Below, piece after piece: positions 22,333-33,542 of a stretch of 64,000 bases of DNA. The stretch is taken from positions 362,987 to 426,986 of the forward strand of contig LLEY01000040.1 of NCBI GenBank assembly GCA_001414485.1. Reading direction: 5' to 3'. The translations under genes and the position numbers were made by a program. The notes under the pieces are model-generated. The model saw only the letters and a program-made list of their open reading frames with translations, was not told the origin of the DNA and searched no databases. Each line of letters begins with the position of its first letter. Position 1 is the first letter of the stretch. This stretch comes from Calycina herbarum. Taxonomy: Eukaryota > Ascomycota > Leotiomycetes > Helotiales > Pezizellaceae.

Positions 22333-24016
22333 GGTTAAGCGAGTTATGAAATCAAAGAATAGTGACAATCGATCTGCGGAGAATCTGGAGAAGGCGGGAG
22401 AACCCCTCGAGATTTATTAATTAAAGAAACTGCTTACTCAAAAAAAGAAAATATACCAAGCTTCCTTAAGGGGGGTAAGCTGCAAGAAGTCTCGCATAAA
22501 ACATGGTTGTGCGCCACGTTCTTACGTGCATACAGGAGATATATCTAGACCAACCGTAAAGCAGTTTCGCCAATCTTGTACAACCGGAAGATATCAAATG
22601 CGGCTTATAACTTTGTGTACCAATCATTGACAACGAAATATATGTCTGACATCGAATTAGGCCGATCCCGCTTTGGAATTGCTTGAACTTGGTTTGCTGG
22701 CTCTAATTGATAAGCTACGCCTTCGCGTATTTCTAAGCAAACATATTCCACATGGTAAGCCTGTCGGTATTTGGGTACGCTTTAGGTGATTTTCCCACTG
22801 TGTTTGCAAGCCATTTCTGGAGTTCGATTTTGGCAAAAGTAACGCGGGCCAGCCTCCTGGATTTTTGACGATACCTGCCGTGTCTTTGGGACAACCATCA
22901 AGATCGAACGCAACATTGAAATGTAACCGCGTTTGGGTGCCACGTAATGAATGACCCGGTTCTGGGGTTATTTGCGGGGGGTCATGTGAACAGAATCAAA
23001 CTTTAACAGAATCTTCGCGCGACGTCTGAGGCAGTGTGTTTTCAAGGAAGGTTAAAGAAACAAAACAAGCATAAAATCATGATCCAAATAATGGAGACAA
23101 AATTTGATGATTGATTCTCCTCTTACCCTAAGATATCTCGGTCTTCTCCCGCGAGTTGACTAGAGGGGACTTGTCAAAGAAAATTCCTTGCCAACCATAA
23201 GCAAATTTCGGAAACCTAACTTTTCTAGTACCAAAACCCAAGATTTTGCTCTAATAAAGGACTCGTAAAGAAGCCAGTAAGACTCAAGAAGGCAATCAAC
23301 AAAACCTAACAGCAATGACCAGAAAACCCCAAAAAGCCTTTTCATTTCCAAAAAAGATGCAGACTGGCTCCCAAAATTTGCAGGTACATGTACGGATCCC
23401 ACCAAACTGGATCAATGTCGGAAATTGTGAAAAAAATGAAAAAAACCTCGAAAAATCTGAGCTGGTATTGAGACTTCTCAGACGTGTGGTGAAAGAAAGA
23501 AACGATTGATCTCAGGATGAATTCCTTTGATGGTAATTTCATTTTTGTTTCTGTGCCTTGTGGCCGAAAAGAAAGGTGAAATGATGGAGGATAAGAAGCA
23601 ACTGACAGCTATCGTGATATTGTAGCTTTGGGGACCCATGATGCTTAGTACTGGGTGTGGAGATGAAGACCAGGGGGAGATCGGGGATTTTATGGTCCCA
23701 TTTTCTGGAGCTCGATTGAATACCACCAGAGGAAGTCGCGACTTGATTCAATTGGGAAGTGAAGGTACCGTTCGGTTGACAACCAGAAGAAAGCAGGGAA
23801 TCAGGAAGGATATAATCCAAGGCAGGCACGAATGTCTGTTGAGATGTAGTGAATTTTGGCGGGCCTCGGTGAAATCAAGCTCCCAGTCAAACGGAAAGAA
23901 GTTGTTTCTGCCTCAGGCCGATTTACCAGCTCTCCACTTTGCAGCAATCAACGGCCCCCCACCAAAATACCATCATACTCACCCAACTTGTCACCAACAC
24001 CCCCAAGCTCTTAAAG
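22333..24016. other. Shared upstream region, pathogen-related-like gene and LSM2
   Basis: This is a roughly 1.7-kb gap between two divergently transcribed genes, so it should hold both promoters. The ORFs present are short; the longest, a plus-strand frame from 23638, runs into LSM2 and is only an unspliced shadow there. A G-run and direct-repeat-poor sequence fill the middle. I see no RNA gene or transposon. Confidence 0.5.
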
Positions 24017-24506
24017 ATGCTATTCTTCAGGTTTGCATACCCTCAAATTTCTCTTCCTTTTATGCGCAACTACTAATACCTTCAAATAGCTTCTTCAAGA
24101 CCTTGGTAGACCACGAGGTTACCGTCGAACTCAAGAACGACATCCAAATCAAGGGCACCCTAAAGTCTGTAGACCAGTACCTCAACATCAAACTCGACGA
24201 TATACAAGTGGTGGAGGAATTGAAGTACCCTCATTTGGTCAGTACTGGGAAACCAACGCTGGCTCTATGCGCCGAACCCCGCCATTGCGACAGGAATAAG
24301 TGCTGATGGGTTACTAGTCTTCGGTCAAGAATGTGTTTATAAGAGGAAGTGTGGTTAGATATGTGCATCTGCCAGGGGGAGCGGTTGATACTGCCTTGCT
24401 AGAAGATGGTATTTTTTCTGAGACTCCTGTTATGCTGGGCTGGGGACTAATATTCTGAATAGCTACACGGAGGGAAGCTGCGCAACAAGCGTCGAAAGCG
24501 AAGTGA
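24017..24506 (+). CDS. LSM2: U6 snRNA-associated Sm-like protein LSm2
   Basis: A core RNA-processing subunit: LSm2 joins the nuclear LSm2-8 ring that binds the U6 snRNA 3' end and the cytoplasmic LSm1-7 ring in mRNA decay. Exons are placed at 24017-24030, 24090-24237, 24318-24408 and 24463-24506, giving 98 residues, close to the usual 95. The first exon is only 14 bp (MLFF plus two bases). Sm1 reads FFKTLVDHEVTVELKND and DQYLNIKLDDI; Sm2 reads SVKNVFIRGSVVRYVHLP. Introns are 59, 80 and 54 bp; the first has a CTAAT branch site. All junctions keep frame. A Tc1/mariner relic starts about 260 bp past the stop codon and does not disturb the gene. Confidence 0.95.
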
Positions 24507-24763
24507 AGCGGGACCCATGAATACAAAACCACAGGCGAAGAAAATGGGAATAGGAATATACTGGTGTACAAGGCGTAATATGGATCGAGTGCCAGCGCGG
24601 GGTCGGTCTTAGGCAGCGCACACACCGAAGTTACTAATTCTCCTTTGCATTACCTTGTTTTCGCTGCATTTGAATGCGTTGTGAATTTGTAATATATTTC
24701 TGAAAAGTAGTTGTTTTGGTGAAAACCCGTGCTACGCTCCGTCCCCGGCACTCAATACATGTT
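24507..24763. other. LSM2 3' flank
   Basis: This is the presumed 3' untranslated region and spacer before the mariner relic. An AT-rich patch near 24660-24700 could hold polyadenylation signals. Nothing else is seen. Confidence 0.4.
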
Positions 24764-25190
24764 ACGAGCCCAACCTCATGGGTCTGTGCACACAGGGCAT
24801 TTTCGCACCCTAATTTTTCGGACACATGTCAGTGAACAACTGCTGTGCTCGATATCGTACAAAGCATGGCATTATCCTTATGCCTCATCCTTCAACCTCT
24901 CCCGATATGAATCCTATTGAAAAGTGCTGGAGATATGTTAAGCAAGCTCTTCATAGGCGTGAGCGGCAACCTACTACTGAGGCAGACATGCGACAGGCAG
25001 TGACGGAAGAGTGGGAAGCGATACCACAGGAATGGATAAACAAGCTGATTTTAAAGCAAGAGCATTGGGTTACGGTTCTAATGCAGCTCCATGGCTGGTC
25101 TACTCCTAATTAAATGCTACTTTTTACCCTAAATTTGATGATTTTGATGTAAAATGCCCTGTGTGCACAGACCCGTGAGGTTGGGCTCGT
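24764..25190 (+). mobile_element. Tc1/mariner relic with about 40-bp TIRs
   Basis: The left end (24764-24805) and right end (25149-25190) form an inverted repeat of about 40 bp with one or two mismatches, starting ACGAGCCCAACCTCA. Between them a plus-strand frame ending at 25113 reads PHPSTSPDMNPIEKCWRYVK, the last DDE segment of Tc1/mariner transposases, with the family's usual NPIE motif and helical tail. Everything upstream of that segment is deleted, so the copy is a short non-autonomous derivative. The flanking TA duplication is ambiguous: left TT, right TA. The element is little mutated compared with the nearby LTR elements, which suggests it is younger or was too short for RIP. Confidence 0.8.
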
Positions 25191-25735
25191 TACGCCTTGG
25201 AAAAAACAACTCCGCGCGACTAAGTCGATTTTTTGGAAATAACTTAACAACCACGCTCTACAGCACTTGTCTAATACGTACATTCGTCTTTTAGGAGCCT
25301 AGTCCTGTAATAGCGAACCGCATAGTATCGAGTTAGCTTTTAGTTAAAAAGAAAGATACTAATAGACGTGTTTATAGCTCTTATCTCCTAGCCGAAGCAC
25401 GCTAGCTTAAGATATATAGTAACTATATATAATAGTATATAATTAGATTATCTATAAGAAGAGAAGAGTTCTCTAAGTAGAAGGACTATTTAACTAAATC
25501 TAATAGTTATTATAAACTATAACTAAAGGTAAAGATATAAGAGTATATATATATAAATACGAGAATTTAAAGCTACAGTTCTATCTACGAAGGCAACCCG
25601 GGTTATATACCTAGAGAGAAGAGGTTGCTAAGTAAGTATAAGCTATAAGAAGCTGAAATCTCGTACGAGCTATAAAGAGCCAGAAGCACGTATAGCTAAG
25701 ATCTCGCTATAGCTTTTATTATAGCTGTAAAGGAG
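25191..25735. other. AT-rich unassigned DNA before LTR
   Basis: Composition falls to strongly AT-rich from about 25300. The sequence AGATCTCGCTATAGCT near 25700 recurs at about 32970 on the other side of the nested LTR, as expected if both were once adjacent. No gene is seen. Confidence 0.4.
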
Positions 25736-25740
25736 CTAAG

Positions 25741-26073
25741 TATAACGAAACTTAAACGAACTAAACAAAGATAACTAAGTCTCGAAGGTTAGTATATAGA
25801 TAAGAAGTATAGATACGCTAGGTTGTTTACTTAGAAGTAAACTCGTTACTTATATTAAAGATATTAAATAAGATAATAAGATTAATAACTAAAGTTAAGT
25901 ATAAAGCTCCTATCTAATAGCAGACGTGCTAGTTCTATATAGAACCTTCGTTTCTAAGTACGTCGCTTATATCGCTCGCGATTAAAACGATCTAGGTAAT
26001 ATAAGCAATTACGTTATATAACCGTACGTGACTTCTAATAGTATTATAACAGTGAGATCCTAAAATACTTAAA
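25741..26073 (-). repeat. Older Gypsy LTR, left part (interrupted)
   Basis: A minus-strand LTR of the same family begins TATAACG at 25741 and continues at 32855-32966 after the inserted 26074-32849 element. The joined length is about 445 bp against 464 for the intact LTRs. The flanks CTAAG (25736-25740) and CTGAG (32967-32971) fit a 5-bp target duplication altered by one G-to-A change. No internal region accompanies it, so it was a solo LTR before being split. Confidence 0.8.
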
Positions 26074-26537
26074 TATCACGAATCATAGTATACGTGGTAA
26101 GTAGTCCAGACGGCGCTCTAATAGGATAAGGTATAATATCTAGGAAAGGAAAGTAACATAAGAGGAAATTAGTAATATAGAAGGACATTAGGGATTTTAG
26201 GATCTTACTATTATAGTAATATTAGAAGTCACGTAGAGTTATGTAACGTGATCGCCTATATCGCTCTAATCGTCTTAATCGCGAGCGACGCGAGCGACGT
26301 AAGCGATGTAAGCGACGTACTTAGGAAACGAAGGTTCTATATAAGACTAGCACGTCTGTTATTAGATAGGAGCTTCGTGCTTAACTTTAGTTATTAATCT
26401 TATTATCTTATTTAATATCTTTGATATAAGTAACGAGTTCACTTCTAAGTAAATAACCTAGCGTATTTATACTTCTTACTATATACTAACCTTTAAGACT
26501 TAGTTATATTTATTTAGTTTATTTAAGTTTCGTTATA
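26074..26537 (+). repeat. 5' LTR of Gypsy element
   Basis: This LTR is 464 bp long, with ends TATCACG and CGTTATA. It aligns without gaps to 32386-32849, and the differences I inspected were all C/T or G/A transitions. It contains four 9-bp repeats of the form GCGAGCGAC/GTAAGCGAT at about 26281-26316 and a TATA-like CTATATAAG at 26337-26345. Confidence 0.93.
26337..26345 (+). promoter_or_regulatory. LTR TATA box candidate
   Basis: CTATATAAG sits about 190 bp before the 5' LTR end and is preserved at the same place in the 3' LTR. Transcription of the element would be expected to start roughly 30 bp downstream, defining the U3/R border. This is inferred from sequence alone. Confidence 0.45.
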
Positions 26538-26571
26538 CTTTAAGCACCTACTTAGAAGTAAGATCGCTACT

Positions 26572-26760
26572 ATGTCGGTAACTTCTTCTACTCCGAGAAC
26601 CACCCTACTAAAGCTAGCTGTAGACCCCCTAGTAGTACTAATCACTACTCTTCGAGAGGAAGTGAAACTTCCTCTTCTAAAGCCGTTCAATAGCTCGCCT
26701 AAGAAACTAGCTAAGTTCTTAATAAAAGCTTCTCTCTACTTAAACTTTTATTATACTTAG
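26572..26760 (+). pseudogene. gag N-terminal remnant of Gypsy element
   Basis: This is the only stretch of the element still open: an ATG 34 bp after the LTR followed by 62 codons, then TAG. The text EVKLPLLKPFNSSPKKLAKFLIKASLYLNF resembles the start of the capsid domain of fungal Ty3-type gag proteins when segmented as KPFNSSPKKL. The frame continues past the stop with further TAG/TAA codons. It is a fragment of a dead element rather than a gene. Confidence 0.75.
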
Positions 26761-29700
26761 TTTAGAAATAAAACTAACTAGGTTATATAGTTATCTACCT
26801 ATCTTAAAAAGGCAGCTTATAACTAGTTAGAATTATATCTAAAGGATTACTAGGTAAATAAAACAGCTAAAGAAAAAGTCTCTCTTTAAATATCTAAGAA
26901 GATAAGAGATTTGTTTAGAAATGTTTAAGAGTTTAAGAATAGAATTAACTAGGCTTTTAAAAACGTTAATATAAAAAAAAAGATAGTTAGAGCTTTATAT
27001 ATACTTAAGTAAAAAGGGTTAGCTACTAAGTATATCTTATAATTTTAATAGTACTTTATATAGATAGGATAGAACGACGAAGTATTATATAAACAATTCT
27101 ATTATAGACTTAAGAATAACGTAAAGGATAAACTTATATAAGAGGATTTTCTAGATATATTAAATAAATTAATAAATAATGTAATTAAAATTAATAACTA
27201 TATTTATAAAAGAAATCTAGAGAAGAAAGGAAGTTATAGTTACTAATATAGAAAGAGTAGACGAAAAGATTATAGAGACTTTATAGAAATTAATACTACC
27301 TAGAAATTATAGGTTCTAGGAAAGGAATCTAAGAAAGAAAACTCCTAGAAAGGAGGACTATCCTAGAAAGAGCGAAATCGTCGACGTAAGTAGAACTTAT
27401 ATTATAACTATAGTCTTCTTAGCTATAGAATAAATAAGTATAATAAGAAGAAAGACTCTAAAGGGAAACAAGCTAATACTACTATCTAAAAAGAAGTAGC
27501 TTTACTAGAAAAAATCGAACTTATAAACGAAGAACTTAAGGCTAGAGGTTATAGCACGTAAATTAAAACAGACGCTATAGATACAACAGTAGGCGCTATA
27601 TACTTATAGCTAAACGAAGGAGTTAAGTTATAAGTTAGTAAGATATAGAATACTAATAATAGTAGGGATCTATTACTTAAAGAATATTATAATATATAGT
27701 TAGAAATAGATTATAAATTACCTCTTTAAGTAGAATATAAGTTACTACTATTAACGAGTTTATTAGAGTCCTTAGAATCAGAATCTGATTTATTAGAAGT
27801 GAATCTAAGAAGGCATAAGCCTAAATAAGATAAGATATAGGCATTTACTAGAACTTTTAAGAAAGGGAATAGATAGGTATATATAGAAAACTAGAAACCT
27901 AATTTCTAGAGCTTATATTCTACTTAAGGAATTAACTCTACTATTTTAACTACTTATAAAATAGTTTAGAATAAATAGAATAGAATAACTTTAGTAAGCC
28001 TTATTACTAGAAGAGAAACTATCGAATTTAAAGAACCTAGACTAAGATAAGTAGTATCTAGTAAGCTATCTAGTATATCTAAGATAAGAGATATTTAGAT
28101 AGTCGTAGATCTATAGAGGAAAACCAGCTTATAGTAATAGCAGGGTCTTAACAACTTTATAAGACGCTCTAAAACCAGTTTTTTAGGTACACTACCTAAT
28201 AATAAGGAAACTATACTAGAAATAGAAGGCTAGTATACTATAGTCGCTTTAGTTAGAAAAGTTAGAGTAATATTTTAAGAATTAAGAAGTAGAAAATTAT
28301 TTAATATAATCTTCTAAGAAATAAATAAATATAACATAGACTAAGAAACGGAATTAGTATAGAAAGAGCTCTACTAACTAATAATTAGAGGATTAAACGC
28401 TACTTTTAGAGAAAATCAACTTATTATAATAGCAAAGATAAGAGGAAAGGAACTCTAAATCTTAATTAATTTAAGAGTAATAAGTAATTTTCTTTCCTTA
28501 ACAGCTTAGAAGAAGCTAAACGTCCTAATTAAAGGTATAAAGCTATACTACCTAAGAGTAGTTAATAGAACAGACGTTATATACTAGGATAGAATTATTA
28601 ATTAGTAAACTATTTTAACAAAGATTACTATTAAAGGATACTACTTAGATATATAATTTAATATTATTAAAATAAGAAGTAAGGAAGTAATACTTAGTAT
28701 ACTATAAATTAAAGAATATAATCTAGATATTAATTAAAAGGCTTAAATAATAACCTTTAGTTAATATAATTACATAGGTTTATAATTATAACTTTAAGAC
28801 TAGAACGAGGTTAGTACTACCTTTTCTAAGATACTAGAACACCTTATCTAGAGTCCTCTATAGGTTAGTAAGACAGCTGATAACGAAATACCTATATAGT
28901 ATAGAAAATTTAAGGCTTTGTTCGAAAACCTAGAAGACTTATAAGCCTTGCTAGAACATTACCTATAAGATTATAAGATTAAATTAAAAGAGAGTTATTA
29001 CCTCTTAAAGTAAAAGCTTCAGTTATATAACTAGAAAAGCCTATAAAGAATAGAAAGTTATATAAAGAAAGGTATTAAAAAGAGATATATTAGAAAATCT
29101 AAATTACTAATTATCTTAAATATACTTATTATTAAAAAGAAAGACGATCTAGACAAAAGAGTATATATTAATTATTAAGAAGTAAATCACGCTATAGTTA
29201 AGGACGCTTATCTACTACTACCTAGCTAGTACTTATAAGACAAGTTAGACAAAGTAGTACGATTTACGAAATTAGATTAATAAAACGCTTATAGACTTAT
29301 ATAAATAAAAGTTAGAGATGAATAGAAGATAGTATTTACTTTACTATTAAGCCTTTATAAATATATAGTTATACTATTTAGACTTTATAACATACTAGCT
29401 ATATATTAGAGATAAAATAATAATATTTTAAGAGATCTTCTAAAGGTAATAGTAATTTATTACTTAGATAATATCTTAATCTTCTTAAGAAAAGAAGAAG
29501 AATATAAGGAATATATTAGAGAAGTTTTATAATAACTTATAAAAGTAAACTCTCGATTAAAACTCTTAAAATACGAGTTTAGAGTAACTTAGACACTTTT
29601 CCTAAGATAGGTATTTAGCTTAGAAAAAATAGAAATAGATCTAGTAAAGATCTAAGACATCTTAAACTAGAAACTACTAGAGAATATAAAAGATATATAG

Positions 29701-32370
29701 TCTTTTCTTAGATTTATAAACTTTTACTATCTATTTATATAAGACTATATAAAGATTACTAAACTAATATTAGTACTAGTTAAGAAAGCTATTAAGTTTA
29801 TATAGAATAAATAAGCAAAGAGTGCTTTTTAGAAAATCAAAGCAAAGTTTATAGAGAAGTCTATTCTATACGATTTTAATATAAAGAAGCCTAGTATAAT
29901 TAAGATAGATACTTTAGATATAGTAATAAGTACGATTTACTTATAACTAAATAATAAGAGAAAACTTATATCTATTATATATTATTCTAAAACATTTAAC
30001 CTAGTATAATAAAACTATAATATCTTTAACAAGGAGCTACTTACTATAGTATTAGCTTTAGAACACTAGAGAATTTATTTATAGCTAGTAAAATACCTAG
30101 TTATAGTTTTATTTAACTATAAGAACCTTAGAATATTTATAACAACTAAGGAACTTATAATAAGATAATTAGCTAGATAGTTAGAAATATTAAAAGGATT
30201 TAATATTATTATTTAATATATAAAGAGAACGTTAAATGCCTAAGCTAATACTCTTAGCTAAAAACCTAGATATAAGAGAAATAAAGAGTATAAAAAGATT
30301 ATAATCCTAAAAACTCTTAAAAATAGAGACTTAATACCTACTATATATAAAATAGTAGTAATAAATAATATCTAAATAGATAAAATTTAGAATATATACA
30401 AAGGTTATAATTAGTATATAAAAAGGAAACTATAAGTTCCTAGCTTATATATAAAGGAGTTTATATAAGAATACTATACTATACCTACTTATAGTTACTA
30501 AGGAATTCGTAGAACCCTCTAAAGAATAAGATAATACTACTATATTAATCGGTTATCTACGATAGTTAAGGAAGTAATAGCAGAATATAATACCTATACT
30601 AGGAATAAAGCTTCCTACTATACTTCTTATAGACAGATGAATACTACTCTAATACTATAGATACCTTAGAAATTAATATCTATAGATTTTATTATTAAAT
30701 TACTAAAATCTAAAGACCTAATAATAGGAGTTAAATATAATATAATCCTAGTTATTATAGAATAACTTAAAAAGTATATAATTCTTATAATATATATAGA
30801 GTTAAGTATAGCTAAAGAATTAGTATTCGCATTTCTTAGAGAAGTAGTCTTAAGATATAGACTATCTAAAGAGATACTCTTAGATAGAGACAAGCTCTTT
30901 ACCTTAAAATTTTAGATCGCTCTTATAGAACGATTAAGTATAAAAAGAAAGCTTTTAATAGCTTTTTACTCTTAAATAAATAGAAGAAATAAACAGATAA
31001 ATTAAGTAGTTAAAACATACCTTTATTATTATATAAACTACTAGTAAGATAACTAGGTAGAACTATTACCTTTAACATAGTTTACTTATAATAGTTTAGT
31101 AACAGAAATAACACTTATTACACTATTCTATACTAATTTTAGATATAAATTATTAGTATATTAAGAACCGCTATCTACGACTATTAATAACTAGCTTACT
31201 TATATTCACGTCTTAAAAATCAAAGGGCTATATAAGGAACTTATAGAGGATTTGTAATTTATAGCTAAAAGAAATATATACTACTATAATAAACAACGTA
31301 GTTAAGAGCTAACGCTAAAAGAGAGGGATAAAGTCTACTTAGTATAGAAAAATATTAATATAAAAAAACTAAGTAATAAACTAGATTATAAAAAACTTAG
31401 ACTATTTAAAATTAAACAAGTTAAAAAACCTTTAAATTACAAATTAGTACTACTAAGAATAATAAACATCTACCTAGTATTCTATATATCCCTACTTAAA
31501 CCAGCACTACCAGGAGCACTACTAGCCCTATTTATAGAAATTCAACTAGTTAATCCAAACGCTAAATACAAAGTCAAAAGAATTCTTAACTATAAAATCA
31601 TTAGAGGCAAGATTAAGTACTTAGTTAAATAGTTAGATTACCTACACTTAGAAAACACTTAGAAGCTAAAAGACAATCTTAACTATTACCTAGAGGAACT
31701 TTAGAAGTTCTACTACTAAAACCCAGAGTTACCTACATCTTATAGTTAGAAGGGAAAGCCTCAAAGAAAGCTAAATCAAGGGTCAGCTTAGTAACGAAAG
31801 CGGGGTCGCTAGAAGAAGAGAGAGCCACTAACTAAGCGACCTCTAATTCCCTCTCTTCTTTCTCTCTCTCTACTCTTTCTTTTTCATTAGCTTTATCAAG
31901 TTCTTATAGGTTAGTAAGACTATAACAGAGCATCTCTTACTCCCGCTTTATAAGGAAGCGTTATTATTTTCGTAAGTAAAGGATCTTCTATATAGCTTCT
32001 TCCTAAACCTTATAGGCTGTCTCTTCCTCCTACTATAACCTCCGCTTCTAGATATTAATAGATTCCTACTTAAAAATTAAGAGTATTCGATTTTATAACT
32101 TAACATCGTAAGATTTACTCTTCCTAGTATACTCGGAACACTTAGAACTACTAGGAACGCTAATACATCGACGACTGGTTTTTATATTTATATAACAAGT
32201 ATAAGGAATTATTTCACGTCTTAAACATTCGATTCGAAGAGCGTTAAGAGTCCTATATTATTTAAGCTTATCTTTTAAGAGAGGTATTAACGACATAATA
32301 GGAACTAGAGAGGCCGCTAGCCTCTTAACGATATTTCTTAGGCTATACTTAAGCGTAGAGACACGCTAGT

Positions 32371-32385
32371 CTAAGAAGGGGATAG
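32371..32385 (+). other. Polypurine tract of Gypsy element
   Basis: CTAAGAAGGGGATAG lies immediately upstream of the 3' LTR, the normal position of the plus-strand primer in LTR retrotransposons. The complement of a closely similar sequence borders the LTR at 1937-1951. Confidence 0.75.
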
Positions 32386-32849
32386 TGTTACGAATCACGG
32401 TATACGTAGTAAGTAGTCTAGACAGCGTTCTAATAGGATAAGGTATAATATCTAGGAAAGGAAAGTAATATAAGAGGAAATCAGTAATATAGAAGGATAT
32501 TAGGGATTTTAGGATCTTACTATTATAGTAATATTAGAAGTTACGTAGGGTTATATAACGTGATCGTCTATATCGCTCTAATCGCCTTAATCGCGAGCGA
32601 CGCGAGCGACGTAAGCGATATAAGCGACGTACTTAGAAAACGAAGGTTCTATATAAGACTGGCACGTCTGCTATTAGATAGGAGCTTCGTGCTCAACTTT
32701 AGTTATTAATCTTATTATCTTATTTAACATCTTTAATATAAGTAACGAGTTCACTTCTAAGTAAACAACCTAGCGTATTTATACTTCTTACTATATACTA
32801 ACCTTCGAGACTTAGTTATATTTGTTTAGTTCGTTTAAGTTTCGTTATA
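32386..32849 (+). repeat. 3' LTR of Gypsy element
   Basis: This LTR is 464 bp, identical in length to the 5' copy. It starts TGTTACG and ends CGTTATA and is followed by the TTAAA target duplication at 32850-32854. It keeps slightly more C/G than the 5' LTR. Confidence 0.93.
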
Positions 32850-32854
32850 TTAAA

Positions 32855-32966
32855 TACCTTTCGTATTACTGATTTCCTTCTATATTACCTTCTATTCTCG
32901 GATATTATATCTTATTCTATTAGAACGCTATCTAAACTACTTACTACGTAACCGTAGTTCGTAATA
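32855..32966 (-). repeat. Older Gypsy LTR, right part (interrupted)
   Basis: This is the continuation of the minus-strand LTR at 25741-26073. It reads through the conserved CTATATTACCTTCTATT and ATTATATCTTATTCTATTAGA blocks to GTAATA at 32966, and CTGAG follows as the probable target duplication. Confidence 0.8.
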
Positions 32967-32971
32967 CTGAG

Positions 32972-33542
32972 ATCTCGCTATAGCTCTCGTTATAGCTCTC
33001 GTTATAGATCTATATATCCCGAGGTGATTACCGAGGTCACGTGCTGTCACGTGCTGTCACGTGTATTATTCCAGGTTACGGACCAGCGCTGTAACAATAG
33101 TACGAATTCTAATTTCTAAAGAATAACTAAGCTTATTTACTAAACTTAGATCTTTATATAAGATCTCTCTTTCTACTAGACGTATATACTCTTTTATAGC
33201 TTTTAGAACACTTTTAATCGTTCGTTCTTAGTAGATCTAAGCTTAGTAGAGAATTTATTCTTAAATATATAAATAGAATTACTACTACTAATAACGTTTA
33301 CTAAGAGTTTCTAGGTATTCACGTTTTTATTATATTCTTACTAACGAATAAGATACTTAAATTCTCTATTCTTTCTCTAAGAATCTACTATCTTCTCTAT
33401 TATCTAAAAGACTTAGCTATTATTACTAATAGCTATAAGTAATAGTAGAGAGTTATATTATCCTAGTAAAGAGATATTAGTAGAAGAGTATAATAAGTTA
33501 GTATAAAAAACTAAGTAGATAGAGTATAGTTTATATAGTAGT
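32972..33542. other. AT-rich unassigned DNA with CACGTGCTGT repeats
   Basis: A short direct repeat of CACGTGCTGT (two full units plus CACGTG) lies near 33040-33063. The remainder is AT-rich and shows no gene or element I can name. Confidence 0.4.

Larger units (their letters stand above)
26074..32849 (+). mobile_element. Gypsy/Ty3 chromovirus, full length, RIP-degraded
   Basis: A 6.8-kb plus-strand LTR retrotransposon with 464-bp LTRs at 26074-26537 and 32386-32849 and perfect TTAAA target duplications at 26069-26073 and 32850-32854. A gag start codon with 62 intact codons lies at 26572. A zinc-knuckle relic follows near 27400, RT shows YYLDN for YLDD at 29458-29472, and RNase H starts near 29900. 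The integrase zinc-binding region (about 30485-30610) and core follow, then a C-terminal chromodomain (about 31566-31730; GKIKYLVK and ENT motifs). A polypurine tract at 32371-32385 precedes the 3' LTR. Cys-to-Tyr, Asp-to-Asn and Gln/Trp-to-stop changes fit RIP. It cannot be autonomous. Confidence 0.95.

Noticed and set aside
23638..24306. Plus-strand ORF of 222 codons
   Set aside because: Its last third is the unspliced reading of LSM2 exon 2; upstream text has no protein-like content and LSM2 starts at 24017.
10665..25190. Secondary-metabolite gene cluster around the SDR gene
   Set aside because: No polyketide synthase, peptide synthetase, terpene cyclase, P450 or transporter is present nearby.
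33038..33063. CACGTGCTGT repeats as a telomere or binding array
   Set aside because: Only two and a half units, and not a telomeric repeat type.
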